In this document: positions 41,058 to 48,565 of the stretch, piece after piece
Numbering within the stretch: position 1 is the stretch's first letter
Layout of the letters: each line of letters starts with the position of its first letter
NCBI GenBank assembly: GCA_016125355.1
Contig: WGLX01000012.1
Location: forward strand, 124,001 to 188,000
Length of the DNA stretch: 64,000 bases
Direction: 5' to 3'
Origin: Actinomycetales bacterium
GTDB lineage: Bacteria; Actinomycetota; Actinomycetes; S36-B12
Program-made: the position numbers and the translations under genes
The notes under the pieces: generated by a model
Databases searched by the model: none
Told to the model about the DNA's origin: nothing
What the model saw: only the letters and a program-made list of their open reading frames with translations

Positions 41058-41396
41058 ATGGAATACCAGGCCGTCTGGCAAGGCGTCGTACTGGCGCAGA
41101 GCGCCGACACCGTCGTCGTGGAAGGCAACCGCTACTTCCCCGCCGACTCGCTACGGATGAAGTACGTCGAGCCGACCCGGATGCACACCCTCTGCCCCTG
41201 GAAGGGCCTCGCGTCCTACTACTCGATCACGGTCGACGGCGTCACCAACCGCAACGCCGCCTGGTACTACCCACACCCGACCTTCCTCGCCCGCCGGATC
41301 AAGGGCCGGGTCGCGTTCTGGCAGGGCATCCAGGTCGAGCCGGTCTCTGGAACCTCGACCGCCACCGCGCCCGAAGCCGCCGACAGCCGGCTCTGA
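41058..41396 (+). CDS. DUF427 protein, copy 2
   Basis: 112 residues. Motifs: 'DTVVVEGNRYFPADSL', 'HTLCPWKGLASYYSITVDGV', 'AAWYYPHPTFLARRIKGRVA'. The Cys of CPWKG is conserved. GAGGAGATTCC lies before the ATG. It is closest to copy 3 at 44727-45059, sharing 'AWYYP' and 'FLARRIKGR'. It has its own promoter with Crp-like site d and is followed by a peroxiredoxin-like gene and a GH15 gene on the same strand. Confidence 0.85.
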   Translation: MEYQAVWQGVVLAQSADTVVVEGNRYFPADSLRMKYVEPTRMHTLCPWKGLASYYSITVDGVTNRNAAWYYPHPTFLARRIKGRVAFWQGIQVEPVSGTSTATAPEAADSRL

Positions 41397-41427
41397 CCCA
41401 CCAGCCCACGACCGAGAGACCACGACT

Positions 41428-41979
41428 GTGCCGACCGACATCAAGACCGTCCCGACCGACCTCGCGCTGCTCACCCCGGACGGCGAACCGACGACACTTT
41501 CCGCCGTCCTCGACCACCGCCTCACCGTCGTCCAGCTGGTGCGCTACTTCGGATGCCTCCCGTGTCAGGAGTGGCTCACCACCCTCAGCGACGCCGCACC
41601 GCATCTGGGCGAGCACGACATCGCCGTGACCGCAATCGGCGGGTCGGCCGACTACCAGGCCCAATGGCTGCGCGACGAGCGTGGCATCACGATGCCGCTC
41701 TACCTCGACCCCGGCCAGAAATTCCGTGATGCGGTCGGCGCCGCCAAGCCCCTGGGTATCCGGATGCTCAACCCGAAGGGCGCCGCCGCATACGCACGGT
41801 CCCTGCGCCACGGCTTCCGGCCGCAGAAGATCACCCGGGACACCGTCCAGGCGCCCGGCGTGGTCATCCTGGACCGCTACGGCAACGTCTGCTGGCAGCA
41901 CATCGGCACACGGATCGGCGACTACCCCGACCTCGACGTCGTCGAGAAGGCTGCGCTCCAGCTCTCGATGATGACGTGA
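41428..41979 (+). CDS. Peroxiredoxin-like thioredoxin-fold protein
   Basis: 183 residues from GTG 41428. A thioredoxin fold with redox motif 'YFGCLPCQEWLTTL' (CxxC), then 'ITMPLYLDPGQKFRDAVGA' and 'GVVILDRYGNVCWQHIG'. It resembles the AhpC/TSA-like PRXL2 group. It probably reduces peroxides or disulfides. It lies 31 bases after DUF427 copy 2 and is probably co-transcribed with it. Confidence 0.72.
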   Translation: MPTDIKTVPTDLALLTPDGEPTTLSAVLDHRLTVVQLVRYFGCLPCQEWLTTLSDAAPHLGEHDIAVTAIGGSADYQAQWLRDERGITMPLYLDPGQKFRDAVGAAKPLGIRMLNPKGAAAYARSLRHGFRPQKITRDTVQAPGVVILDRYGNVCWQHIGTRIGDYPDLDVVEKAALQLSMMT

Positions 41980-42073
41980 GCGACATCGACGAGGGCCAGA
42001 GGTTCGTGCTGGCACTCAGCGGCTTCTCGACGCTCTTCCTCGCCCTCGGCCGCCTTGACGAGACAATGACGCC

Positions 42074-43891
42074 GTGACGGGCCCGATCAGTGACTATGCG
42101 CTGCTGTCGGACTGCCAGGGCTCGGCACTGGTTGGTCGCGACGGGTCGATCGACTGGGCCTGCATGCCGCGGTTCGACGCTCCGGCGCTGTTCGCCCGGA
42201 TCCTCGACCCAGACGCCGGCCACTGGCGGATCGGCCCGGACGCGCCCGCGCAGGTCCAGCGCCGGTACCTGCCGGAGAGCATGGTGCTGCGCACCGAGTT
42301 CCACACCGATGCCGGGTCGGTGGCCCTGACCGACGCGTTGGCGTTCGGCCCGAACGAGGGCGAACATCACATCGGGCACAGTTCACCGCACGTCATCGTG
42401 CGCCGCATCGAGGGCCTCACCGGTGCCGTCGAGGTGAGCGTGGACCTCGCGCCGCGCGCGGGATACGGCCTGACCGAACCGGTGCTGGTGGCCGAACCCG
42501 GCGGTGTGCGCACCCGCGGCGGGCCCTACACATACGCCGTCTCGAGCGAGATCCCGCTGTCCGCGTGCGGCAGTGACGCTCGCGCCACGGTCCGCGTCGA
42601 AGCCGGACAGGTGTTGCACCTTGCCCTGCGGGTCGCCGCACCGTGGGGCGCACAGCCTGCCCTGCTGACCGGAGCGCAGATGGCCACCATGCTGGATGCC
42701 ACAATCTCCGCCTGGCGGTCCTGGTCTGCCCTGCACCAGACCTATGACGGTCCGTACGCCGAACTGATCCGGCACAGCGGCCGGGTCCTCCAAGCCCTCA
42801 CCTACGCCCCCTCGGGCGCAGTGGTAGCCGCGCCGACCACCTCACTGCCGGAGAGCATCGGCGGCGAACGCAACTGGGACTACCGGTTCTGCTGGGTGCG
42901 CGACGCCAGCCTGACCCTCGAGGCGTTGTGGGTGGCCGCCTGTCCGCACGAAGCCGCTGAGTTCTTCACCTTCATCGCGACAGCGGCCGGCGGCCGAGTC
43001 CTGGCAGGCAAGGACCTGCAGATCCTCTACGGCGTCGGTGGTGAACGTCTGGTGCCCGAACACGAACTGGCCCACCTGGCCGGTCACCGAGACAGCACGC
43101 CGGTGCGCATCGGCAACGGAGCCTGGGACCAGGTCCAGATCGACGTCTATGGCGAGCTGCTCAGCGCCGCCTCGCTGCTGGCCGATCAGGTCGGCCGCTT
43201 CGACCCTGTCACCGCGCAGTTCCTGGTCGACGTCGCCGACACCGCCGCCACGAGGTGGACCGACCCGGACCAGGGGATCTGGGAGATCCGCGGCGCACCG
43301 CGCCACTTCGTCTACTCCAAGCTGATGTGCTGGGTAGCGCTCGACCGAGCCGTCGCCCTGGCTGACATGCTCAATGCCGCGGACCGAGTCCCGGCCTGGG
43401 CCGCCACCCGCGACCAGATCCGAGACGCCATCGAAGCCGAGGCCTGGAGCGAGCGAGCCGGCGCATTCACCCAGTCCTTCGGCTCCGACGAGCTCGACGC
43501 ATCAAACTTGATGCTCCAGCTGACCGGGTTCTTGCCCGCTACCGACCCGCGCATGCGCGCGACCGTCGAGGCCATCGCCACCCGATTGAGCGACGGCCGC
43601 GGCTTCGTCTACCGCTACCTGGCCCCCGACGGCCTCGAAGGCGGCGAAGGCACCTTTGCCATCTGCTCGTTCTGGCTCGTCCAGTGCCTGGCCGAGATCG
43701 GCGAACTGGACCGGGCCCGCACGCTCTTCGAACGCCTCATCGGCTTCGCCAACGACGTCGGCTTGCTCGCCGAAGAGATCGACACCACCACCGTTGAGCT
43801 GCTCGGCAACTTCCCACAGGCATTCACCCACATCGGGCTCATCAACGCCGCCTACGCCCTCGGTCGAGCAACGAGCCCGACCGCTGGGTGA
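42074..43891 (+). CDS. GH15-family glycoside hydrolase (glucoamylase/trehalase type)
   Basis: 605 residues from GTG 42074. It has an N-terminal beta domain starting 'ISDYALLSDCQGSALVGRDG' and 'SIDWACMPRFDAP', then an (alpha/alpha)6 barrel with 'NWDYRFCWVRDASLTLEALW', 'QIDVYGELLSA' and 'LLAEEIDTTTVELLGNFPQA', which holds the likely catalytic base. No signal peptide, so it acts in the cytoplasm, on trehalose or a maltodextrin. It could supply glucose or remove trehalose after stress. Its link to the redox genes is positional only. Confidence 0.85.
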   Translation: MTGPISDYALLSDCQGSALVGRDGSIDWACMPRFDAPALFARILDPDAGHWRIGPDAPAQVQRRYLPESMVLRTEFHTDAGSVALTDALAFGPNEGEHHIGHSSPHVIVRRIEGLTGAVEVSVDLAPRAGYGLTEPVLVAEPGGVRTRGGPYTYAVSSEIPLSACGSDARATVRVEAGQVLHLALRVAAPWGAQPALLTGAQMATMLDATISAWRSWSALHQTYDGPYAELIRHSGRVLQALTYAPSGAVVAAPTTSLPESIGGERNWDYRFCWVRDASLTLEALWVAACPHEAAEFFTFIATAAGGRVLAGKDLQILYGVGGERLVPEHELAHLAGHRDSTPVRIGNGAWDQVQIDVYGELLSAASLLADQVGRFDPVTAQFLVDVADTAATRWTDPDQGIWEIRGAPRHFVYSKLMCWVALDRAVALADMLNAADRVPAWAATRDQIRDAIEAEAWSERAGAFTQSFGSDELDASNLMLQLTGFLPATDPRMRATVEAIATRLSDGRGFVYRYLAPDGLEGGEGTFAICSFWLVQCLAEIGELDRARTLFERLIGFANDVGLLAEEIDTTTVELLGNFPQAFTHIGLINAAYALGRATSPTAG

Positions 43892-44088
43892 ACTGATCTG
43901 ATGAGTCACGATGGTGGGGTCGACCCGTTTCATGAACGGCGCATCGTCGAACAGCGCCGACATGCACGGGTTTGGAGATCCGCCGCTCGCTGCGTCCAGA
44001 TGCGGCGCCGCGTGTGTACTCGCGCAGGACCTAGCCGAGGTCGGCGACGCTGCTGCGCTCGTTCCCCAGCCCGCCGCACGACGGCACG

Positions 44089-44730
44089 TCACTCTCTGTC
44101 ATGCCGAAGGAGACCCAGGCCGATCAGAGTTCCCGCGGCGATCATGATCAATGACTCCTCGGCCGCCGTCGATCCGATCAACGCGGGGCCGTCGAGCGCC
44201 CCTGCGAGAGCCAGGATGCCGAGGACGCCAATGGCGAGCAGTGCGCTTCCGATCGCGGCGTGCAGCGCAGCCCCGCCTCGAAGAGGGCGGTCGCGGTTGC
44301 GTGCCGCGGCCAGCGGCCAGGCAACGGCGGTGAGGAGTGGGGCGAGATGGTAGGTGGTGGTCGGGTGCGTCAGTGCAAGGACCAGCCACCCGGCGGCTGC
44401 GGCGAGGCTCCATCCGGCACGAGTGAGCCGCCCCAGCGTCACCGGTGCACGCTTCGGCGCTGATCCGTCTGCGTCGGGGACGCCCACTGCGGCGAGCACC
44501 TCTCTGGCCGACGGGTTGACCATGGCGTGGTTGCCGACGACCACGGTCGGCACCGTCTCGTTGCCCCGGGCCACGGACCGGACCAGCGCGGCAGCCGCCG
44601 GGTCCTCCCAGATGTTCACCTCGGCGCGTTCGACCCCCGCGCGATCGAGTTCGTGACGCAGGACGTGGCAGAAGCCGCAGCCTGGCCGCCAGTAGACGGT
44701 CACGTCGAGCTCTCCCGCCGCCGTCGTCAT
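44089..44730 (-). CDS. Glutaredoxin-like domain fused to membrane helices
   Basis: 213 residues from ATG 44730. Residues 8-85 are a glutaredoxin fold: 'VTVYWRPGCGFCHVLRHELD' with a CxxC pair, 'TVPTVVVGNHAMVNPS' with the cis-Pro. Four membrane helices follow ('SLAAAAGWLVLALT', 'LAPLLTAVAWPLAAA', 'AIGSALLAIGVLGILALAGA', 'LIMIAAGTLIGLGLL'). The protein could pass electrons between cytoplasmic thiols and a membrane partner. ATGA overlaps couple it to DUF427 copy 3, and that gene to CcdA. Confidence 0.75.
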   Translation of the reverse strand: MTTAAGELDVTVYWRPGCGFCHVLRHELDRAGVERAEVNIWEDPAAAALVRSVARGNETVPTVVVGNHAMVNPSAREVLAAVGVPDADGSAPKRAPVTLGRLTRAGWSLAAAAGWLVLALTHPTTTYHLAPLLTAVAWPLAAARNRDRPLRGGAALHAAIGSALLAIGVLGILALAGALDGPALIGSTAAEESLIMIAAGTLIGLGLLRHDRE

Positions 44731-45059
44731 CGCCGCGGCCCCTCGGGCAGTGGGCGTGTGTCGTCGTCGTGGACGGAGCGGATCTCGACACCATTCCCGA
44801 AGGCGGCCCGGCCCTTGATCCGGCGGGCCAGGAACGATGGACGGGGGTAGTACCAGGCTGCTTTCCGACTGGCCACGCCGTCGACCTCGACGTCGTAGTA
44901 GGGGGCCAACCCCTTCCACGGGCACAGCGTTCGGGTGCGGCTGGGCCGCAGGTACTCCGAGAGCAGGGAGTCGGGCAGGAGGTAGTGGTTGCCTTCGACG
45001 ACCACGGTGTCGGCGCTGTCCGCGATGACGGTTTCGTTGAAGACGGCCTGCATTCTCAT
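44727..45059 (-). CDS. DUF427 protein, copy 3
   Basis: 110 residues from ATG 45059, with GAGGAG five bases upstream. Motifs 'DTVVVEGNHYLLPDSLLSEY', 'RTLCPWKGLAPYYDVEVDGV' and 'AAWYYPRPSFLARRIKGRAA'. It is enclosed by ATGA overlaps on both sides, between CcdA and the glutaredoxin-membrane protein, which is the strongest hint that DUF427 works in thiol redox chemistry in this organism. Confidence 0.85.
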   Translation of the reverse strand: MRMQAVFNETVIADSADTVVVEGNHYLLPDSLLSEYLRPSRTRTLCPWKGLAPYYDVEVDGVASRKAAWYYPRPSFLARRIKGRAAFGNGVEIRSVHDDDTRPLPEGPRR

Positions 45060-45961
45060 GACTTCTCCTCGAGTCGTTGGGGAGCTTGCGGGACGGGCTC
45101 GGCCGCCGGGGCTGAGAGCGCGCGGCGGCGTGGACGCCGGAGGGCGATGAGCGCCAGTGCAGCCAGGGCAACGCCGAAGCCCACGGCTCCGATTCCTTGC
45201 ACGCGGGCGGCAAGCCACCGCTGGAGTGATTCTGCGGCGATGACCAGCGGATCCGTGCCCGCGCCCGCGTGCAGCACCCGGAGCTCCCAGGCGCCGTACC
45301 AGGCGACGTATGCACCGGCCAGCAACAGGACCAGGCCGCCGATCCGTGGCAGAGCTCCTCCGAGGGAGCGCATCCGGGTGATCAGCCCGCCTCGCGCCAG
45401 CGCGGTGGCGACGGCCGCGGCCCCGACGACGAGGCCCATTCCGCCGGCGTAGACGAGGAACAGGACCAACCCCTGTGCCGTAGATCCAGACCTGAACGAT
45501 GTCACCACCACGGCGAGGAACGGCGCGATCGTGCATCCCATGGATGCGATGGCGTAGCTGGCTCCGAAGCCGGTCATCGAGGCCCAGCTCGCGGTGGGCG
45601 GCTGAACCCGGGCGCTGCGGCGACGTCGGACCGGGATCGTGGGCAGTCGGCGACCCAGTGCCACCCAGAGCCCGGCGACGGCCAGCACGACTCCGAACAG
45701 GACCGTGAACGCGGGCAGGTAGCCCTGCACCGACGCGGCGACCGGCGCGACCGCCAGACCGAAGGCCAAGAACACGCCGGCGAAGCCGGTTGTCAGGGCG
45801 AGGGTGGCGCGGGCCGCGCGCGCCACGGCCACCTGGCGGGGAAGCTCCCGATGATCCAGCACGAACAACGACAGGTACGCCGGCAACAGGGCGAAGCCGC
45901 AGGGGTTGACCGCCGCCAGCATGCCCGCGCCGAGCGCGAGCCCGATCGATCCGGCATCCAT
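45056..45961 (-). CDS. CcdA/DsbD-type thiol electron transporter
   Basis: 301 residues with six to seven membrane helices. Cys near 21 in 'AAVNPCGFALLPAYLSLF' and Cys near 143 in 'SMGCTIAPFLAVV' form the redox pair that moves electrons across the membrane to an external thioredoxin. The tail is a short cytoplasmic stretch rich in Pro and Arg. The outer partner is probably the thioredoxin-like lipoprotein encoded six bases upstream. Both belong to one operon with DUF427 copy 3. Confidence 0.85.
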   Translation of the reverse strand: MDAGSIGLALGAGMLAAVNPCGFALLPAYLSLFVLDHRELPRQVAVARAARATLALTTGFAGVFLAFGLAVAPVAASVQGYLPAFTVLFGVVLAVAGLWVALGRRLPTIPVRRRRSARVQPPTASWASMTGFGASYAIASMGCTIAPFLAVVVTSFRSGSTAQGLVLFLVYAGGMGLVVGAAAVATALARGGLITRMRSLGGALPRIGGLVLLLAGAYVAWYGAWELRVLHAGAGTDPLVIAAESLQRWLAARVQGIGAVGFGVALAALALIALRRPRRRALSAPAAEPVPQAPQRLEEKS

Positions 45962-45966
45962 GCCGG

Positions 45967-46476
45967 TCAGCCGGCCAGCTGCGCGACCAGCGCGTTCAGC
46001 TGGGCGTCTTCCAGGTAACCCTCGGATACGATCTCGCCGTCGGCCGAGATCACCGTGAAGGTGCTCTGCGCAGTCACCCCGAAGTGCCGCCAGATCTCAC
46101 CGTCCGGATCCACCAGGTGCGTGACGGAAGGAATCCTTCCCGCCAGGTCTTCGATCGCGGGTCCCGAGTCCAAGCCACCCACACCCACCACAGCCACCTT
46201 CCCCTGATACTTCTGCGCCAGCGCGGATACGTTCACGCTCTGGGCGCGGCACGTCGGGCACCAGGGAGCCCAGAACCACAGCACCGCCGGCTCGCCTTCC
46301 AGCGAGCTGCCATTGAACGCCGTCCCCGACAGGGTCGTCCCGGAGAAGTCGTAGTCGGCGGTCTTCCCGGTGCCGATCGGCTCCCCACCAGTGGCGCGAG
46401 AGTCGCTCGCGGTCGTGGTGCCGCAGCCGGCCAGCGTGAGCAGTGCCACGACGAGGGCAGCGATGATCCAGCGCAT
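45967..46476 (-). CDS. Thioredoxin-like lipoprotein (TlpA/ResA type)
   Basis: 169 residues. Lipobox 'ALLTLAGCGTTT' anchors it outside the membrane. The thioredoxin domain has 'VLWFWAPWCPTCRAQSVNV' (CPTC) and 'QSTFTVISADGEIV' with a Thr-Phe in place of the cis-Pro neighbourhood. It should exchange disulfides with exported proteins and be reduced by CcdA. Crp-like site e lies 42 bases upstream, and GAGGAT (46489-46484, minus strand) fits a leaderless start. Confidence 0.85.
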   Translation of the reverse strand: MRWIIAALVVALLTLAGCGTTTASDSRATGGEPIGTGKTADYDFSGTTLSGTAFNGSSLEGEPAVLWFWAPWCPTCRAQSVNVSALAQKYQGKVAVVGVGGLDSGPAIEDLAGRIPSVTHLVDPDGEIWRHFGVTAQSTFTVISADGEIVSEGYLEDAQLNALVAQLAG

Positions 46477-46511
46477 ACCCCCGATCCTCCGCCAGGTCTG
46501 GTCGGCGTTCT

Positions 46512-46525
46512 GTGAGCGCGCTTAC
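46512..46525 (-). promoter_or_regulatory. Crp-like operator, site e
   Basis: GTGAGCGCGCTTAC, identical to site a. With GAGGAT as -10 the leftward start is 46477, centre at -41.5. Target: the thioredoxin/CcdA/DUF427/glutaredoxin operon. It could also act rightward on the SRPBCC gene at 46607. Confidence 0.62.
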
Positions 46526-46606
46526 GCAAGGCCGCGGAGTTCCAACCGGAAATCCCGGGAGACGCTCGACGCCGATCGTGGATCGGCATTGGGGGAGGAT
46601 GAACGC

Positions 46607-47059
46607 ATGCCTGTGGACGTACGCGTGGAGACGGTCATCGACAGTGCGCCCGAACGAGTGGCATCGCTCGCGGGTGACCCGGCCAACGCACCGAGGTGGT
46701 ACGCCAACATCCGGTCCGTCGACTGGCAGACGCCGCCACCGGTTGCGGTCGGCTCCCGGTTGGACTTCGTCGCCCAGTTTCTGGGTCGACGGCTCGCCTA
46801 CACCTACGAGGTGGTCGAGCTCGAGCCGGAACGACGACTCGTCATGCGCACTACCGACGGGCCCTTTCCGATGGAGACGACCTACAGCTGGGATCCGGCC
46901 GGAGCTGGGCAGACCCGGATGACGTTGCGCAACCGCGGCAATCCGTCCGGGTTCTCCCGAATGGCCGCGCCCGTGCTCGAACGCGCGATGAGGCGTGCCA
47001 CCACCAAGGACTTGGCCCGGTTGAAGGCGATCCTCGAGGTGCCTCCAGCCAGCGTGTGA
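46607..47059 (+). CDS. SRPBCC (START-like) protein
   Basis: 150 residues from ATG 46607, with GGGGGAGGAT upstream. The domain starts 'VRVETVIDSAPERVASLAGD' and shows 'GSRLDFVAQFLGRRLAYTYE' and 'GPFPMETTYSWDP'. No membrane anchor, unlike the SRPBCC protein at 31347-31928. It should bind a hydrophobic ligand; nothing more can be said. Confidence 0.75.
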   Translation: MPVDVRVETVIDSAPERVASLAGDPANAPRWYANIRSVDWQTPPPVAVGSRLDFVAQFLGRRLAYTYEVVELEPERRLVMRTTDGPFPMETTYSWDPAGAGQTRMTLRNRGNPSGFSRMAAPVLERAMRRATTKDLARLKAILEVPPASV

Positions 47060-47090
47060 ACCGCAGCGAGTCCGTGGCTACGGTGAAGTG

Positions 47091-47825
47091 ATGACGACGC
47101 AAAGCACCGACCAATCGCTAGCCAGCACCGACCATCCGGTGAGCCCCGACGGCCCCCGCCGCCCGGCACTCCTGGTCTTCGACGTCAACGAGACGCTCTC
47201 GGACATGTCGCCCATGGGTCAGCGATTCGAGGACGTCGGGGCCCCCACGGACCTGGCCAAGACGTGGTTCGCTGGGCTTCTGCGCGACGGCTTCGCCCTG
47301 ACCGCCGTCAACGCCAGCGAGCCGTTCGCGCGGCTCGCGGCCGAGGCCCTCCGAATCAGCCTGCACGGGATCGCATTGAATCGCGGTACCGAAGAAGCGG
47401 TCGAGCACATCATGGCCGGCTTCGCCGGCCTCGGCGTCCACGCCGATGTCCCGGACGGGATCCGCGCCCTGAGCGCCCTGGGAATCCGGCTGGTCACCCT
47501 GAGCAACGGTGCCGCGTCGGTCGCCGCAGGATTGTTCGACCGAGCCGGCATCCGCGACCACTTCGACGCCCTCCTCTCGGTTGAACAAGCCGGCGCGTGG
47601 AAACCCGCCGCGGACGCGTACGCCTACGCGCTCGAGCAATGCGGAGTGGATCCCATGGACGCCATGTTGGTCGCCGTCCACCCCTGGGACATCGACGGCG
47701 CCGCACGCGCGGGACTCGCCACCGCGTGGATCAACCGAACAGGTGGCCCCTACCCGGACTACTTCAGGGCTCCCGACCTCCAGGTCGGGTCGCTGACCGA
47801 GCTGGCCGTCAAGCTCGCCGGCTGA
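47091..47825 (+). CDS. HAD hydrolase, type II haloacid-dehalogenase-like
   Basis: 244 residues from ATG 47091 (a GTG at 47088 is the alternative). HAD motif I 'LLVFDVNETLSDM' supplies the nucleophile Asp, motif II 'LVTLSNGAASVAAG', Lys in 'AGAWKPAADAYAYAL' and motif IV 'AVHPWDIDGAARAG'. The motif II 'SNG' and the overall plan match L-2-haloacid dehalogenases; phosphatase activity is the alternative. It ends in front of a shared terminator. Confidence 0.8.
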   Translation: MTTQSTDQSLASTDHPVSPDGPRRPALLVFDVNETLSDMSPMGQRFEDVGAPTDLAKTWFAGLLRDGFALTAVNASEPFARLAAEALRISLHGIALNRGTEEAVEHIMAGFAGLGVHADVPDGIRALSALGIRLVTLSNGAASVAAGLFDRAGIRDHFDALLSVEQAGAWKPAADAYAYALEQCGVDPMDAMLVAVHPWDIDGAARAGLATAWINRTGGPYPDYFRAPDLQVGSLTELAVKLAG

Positions 47826-47850
47826 CCGCCTGGTCTGGTTGAAGGAGGCC

Positions 47851-47886
47851 GGGCCGACCGCGCCTCAGACCATGCGCGGCTGGCCC
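47851..47886. terminator. Terminator between convergent HAD and AhpD genes
   Basis: A 13-bp stem with two mismatches (GGGCCGACCGCGC / GCGCGGCTGGCCC). It may serve both directions. Confidence 0.5.
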
Positions 47887-47896
47887 GAGAATGACC

Positions 47897-48439
47897 TCAG
47901 ATCCCCGGGGCGGCAGTGATGTCGAGTTCGGTCTGCACGAAGTGGTTGAAGTAGTTGGTCAACAGGTTCAGCGTGACGTGCACGGACAGCTCGGTGAGCT
48001 GCTCGTCGGTCCAGCCGGCGTCGAGCGCCGCCTGCCAGGTTGCTTCAGCGACGTTGCCGACGTCTCGGGTGTACTCGCGAGCGAGCGAGAGCAGCGCAGC
48101 GAGCTTGGCATCGAACTCCACCGTGCCGCGGCGGATGTCGATCATCTCGTCCTCGGACAGCCCGGCCGCCTTGCCGCCGCCGGTGTGCGCGGCCTGGCAG
48201 TAGGAGCAGTCGTCGATGTTGCCGACCGCGAGCGCGATGGCCTCACGGGTGCGGGCGTCGTAGGAGCTGTAGTCGGCGATGACCGACTGCAGCGCGACGT
48301 AGGACTGGAGCACCACCGGCGAGTGCGCCATCTCACCGTGGATGTTCAAGACCTTGCCGAACTTCGCCTCCAGTGCCTTGAGTTGGTCCCGGCTGTTCTC
48401 GGGGGCGCTGTCGAGGGTGTGGACGGGAATGCGGGGCAT
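47897..48439 (-). CDS. AhpD/carboxymuconolactone-decarboxylase-family peroxidase-like protein
   Basis: 180 residues, all-helical. The AhpD motif is complete: 'REAIALAVGNIDDCSYCQAA' followed by His ('CSYC..H'), with the upstream Glu of the proton relay. These proteins reduce alkyl hydroperoxides or serve as disulfide reductants. GGAGGACC lies before the ATG. An inverted repeat TGTCAC-N4-GTGACA lies 76 bases upstream. Confidence 0.82.
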   Translation of the reverse strand: MPRIPVHTLDSAPENSRDQLKALEAKFGKVLNIHGEMAHSPVVLQSYVALQSVIADYSSYDARTREAIALAVGNIDDCSYCQAAHTGGGKAAGLSEDEMIDIRRGTVEFDAKLAALLSLAREYTRDVGNVAEATWQAALDAGWTDEQLTELSVHVTLNLLTNYFNHFVQTELDITAAPGI

Positions 48440-48514
48440 GAGGGTCCTCCTGCGAACTCGGATCTTGTACGGACAAATCGCTCAACGACGCGACGACCCG
48501 CCCGCATTCGTAAC

Positions 48515-48530
48515 TGTCACCTGAGTGACA
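48515..48530 (-). promoter_or_regulatory. Inverted repeat upstream of the AhpD gene
   Basis: TGTCACCTGAGTGACA: perfect 6-bp arms around CTGA. It lies between the AhpD start and the end of the reductase gene. The regulator is unknown; spacing differs from the two Crp-like sites. Confidence 0.4.
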
Positions 48531-48565
48531 CTCTGAACAAGGGCCGGTGGACACCGGACGTGGTT

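Noticed and set aside
43911-44147. 78-residue plus-strand frame in the gap after the GH15 gene
   Set aside because: It overlaps the convergent glutaredoxin-membrane gene, has no ribosome site and matches nothing I know.
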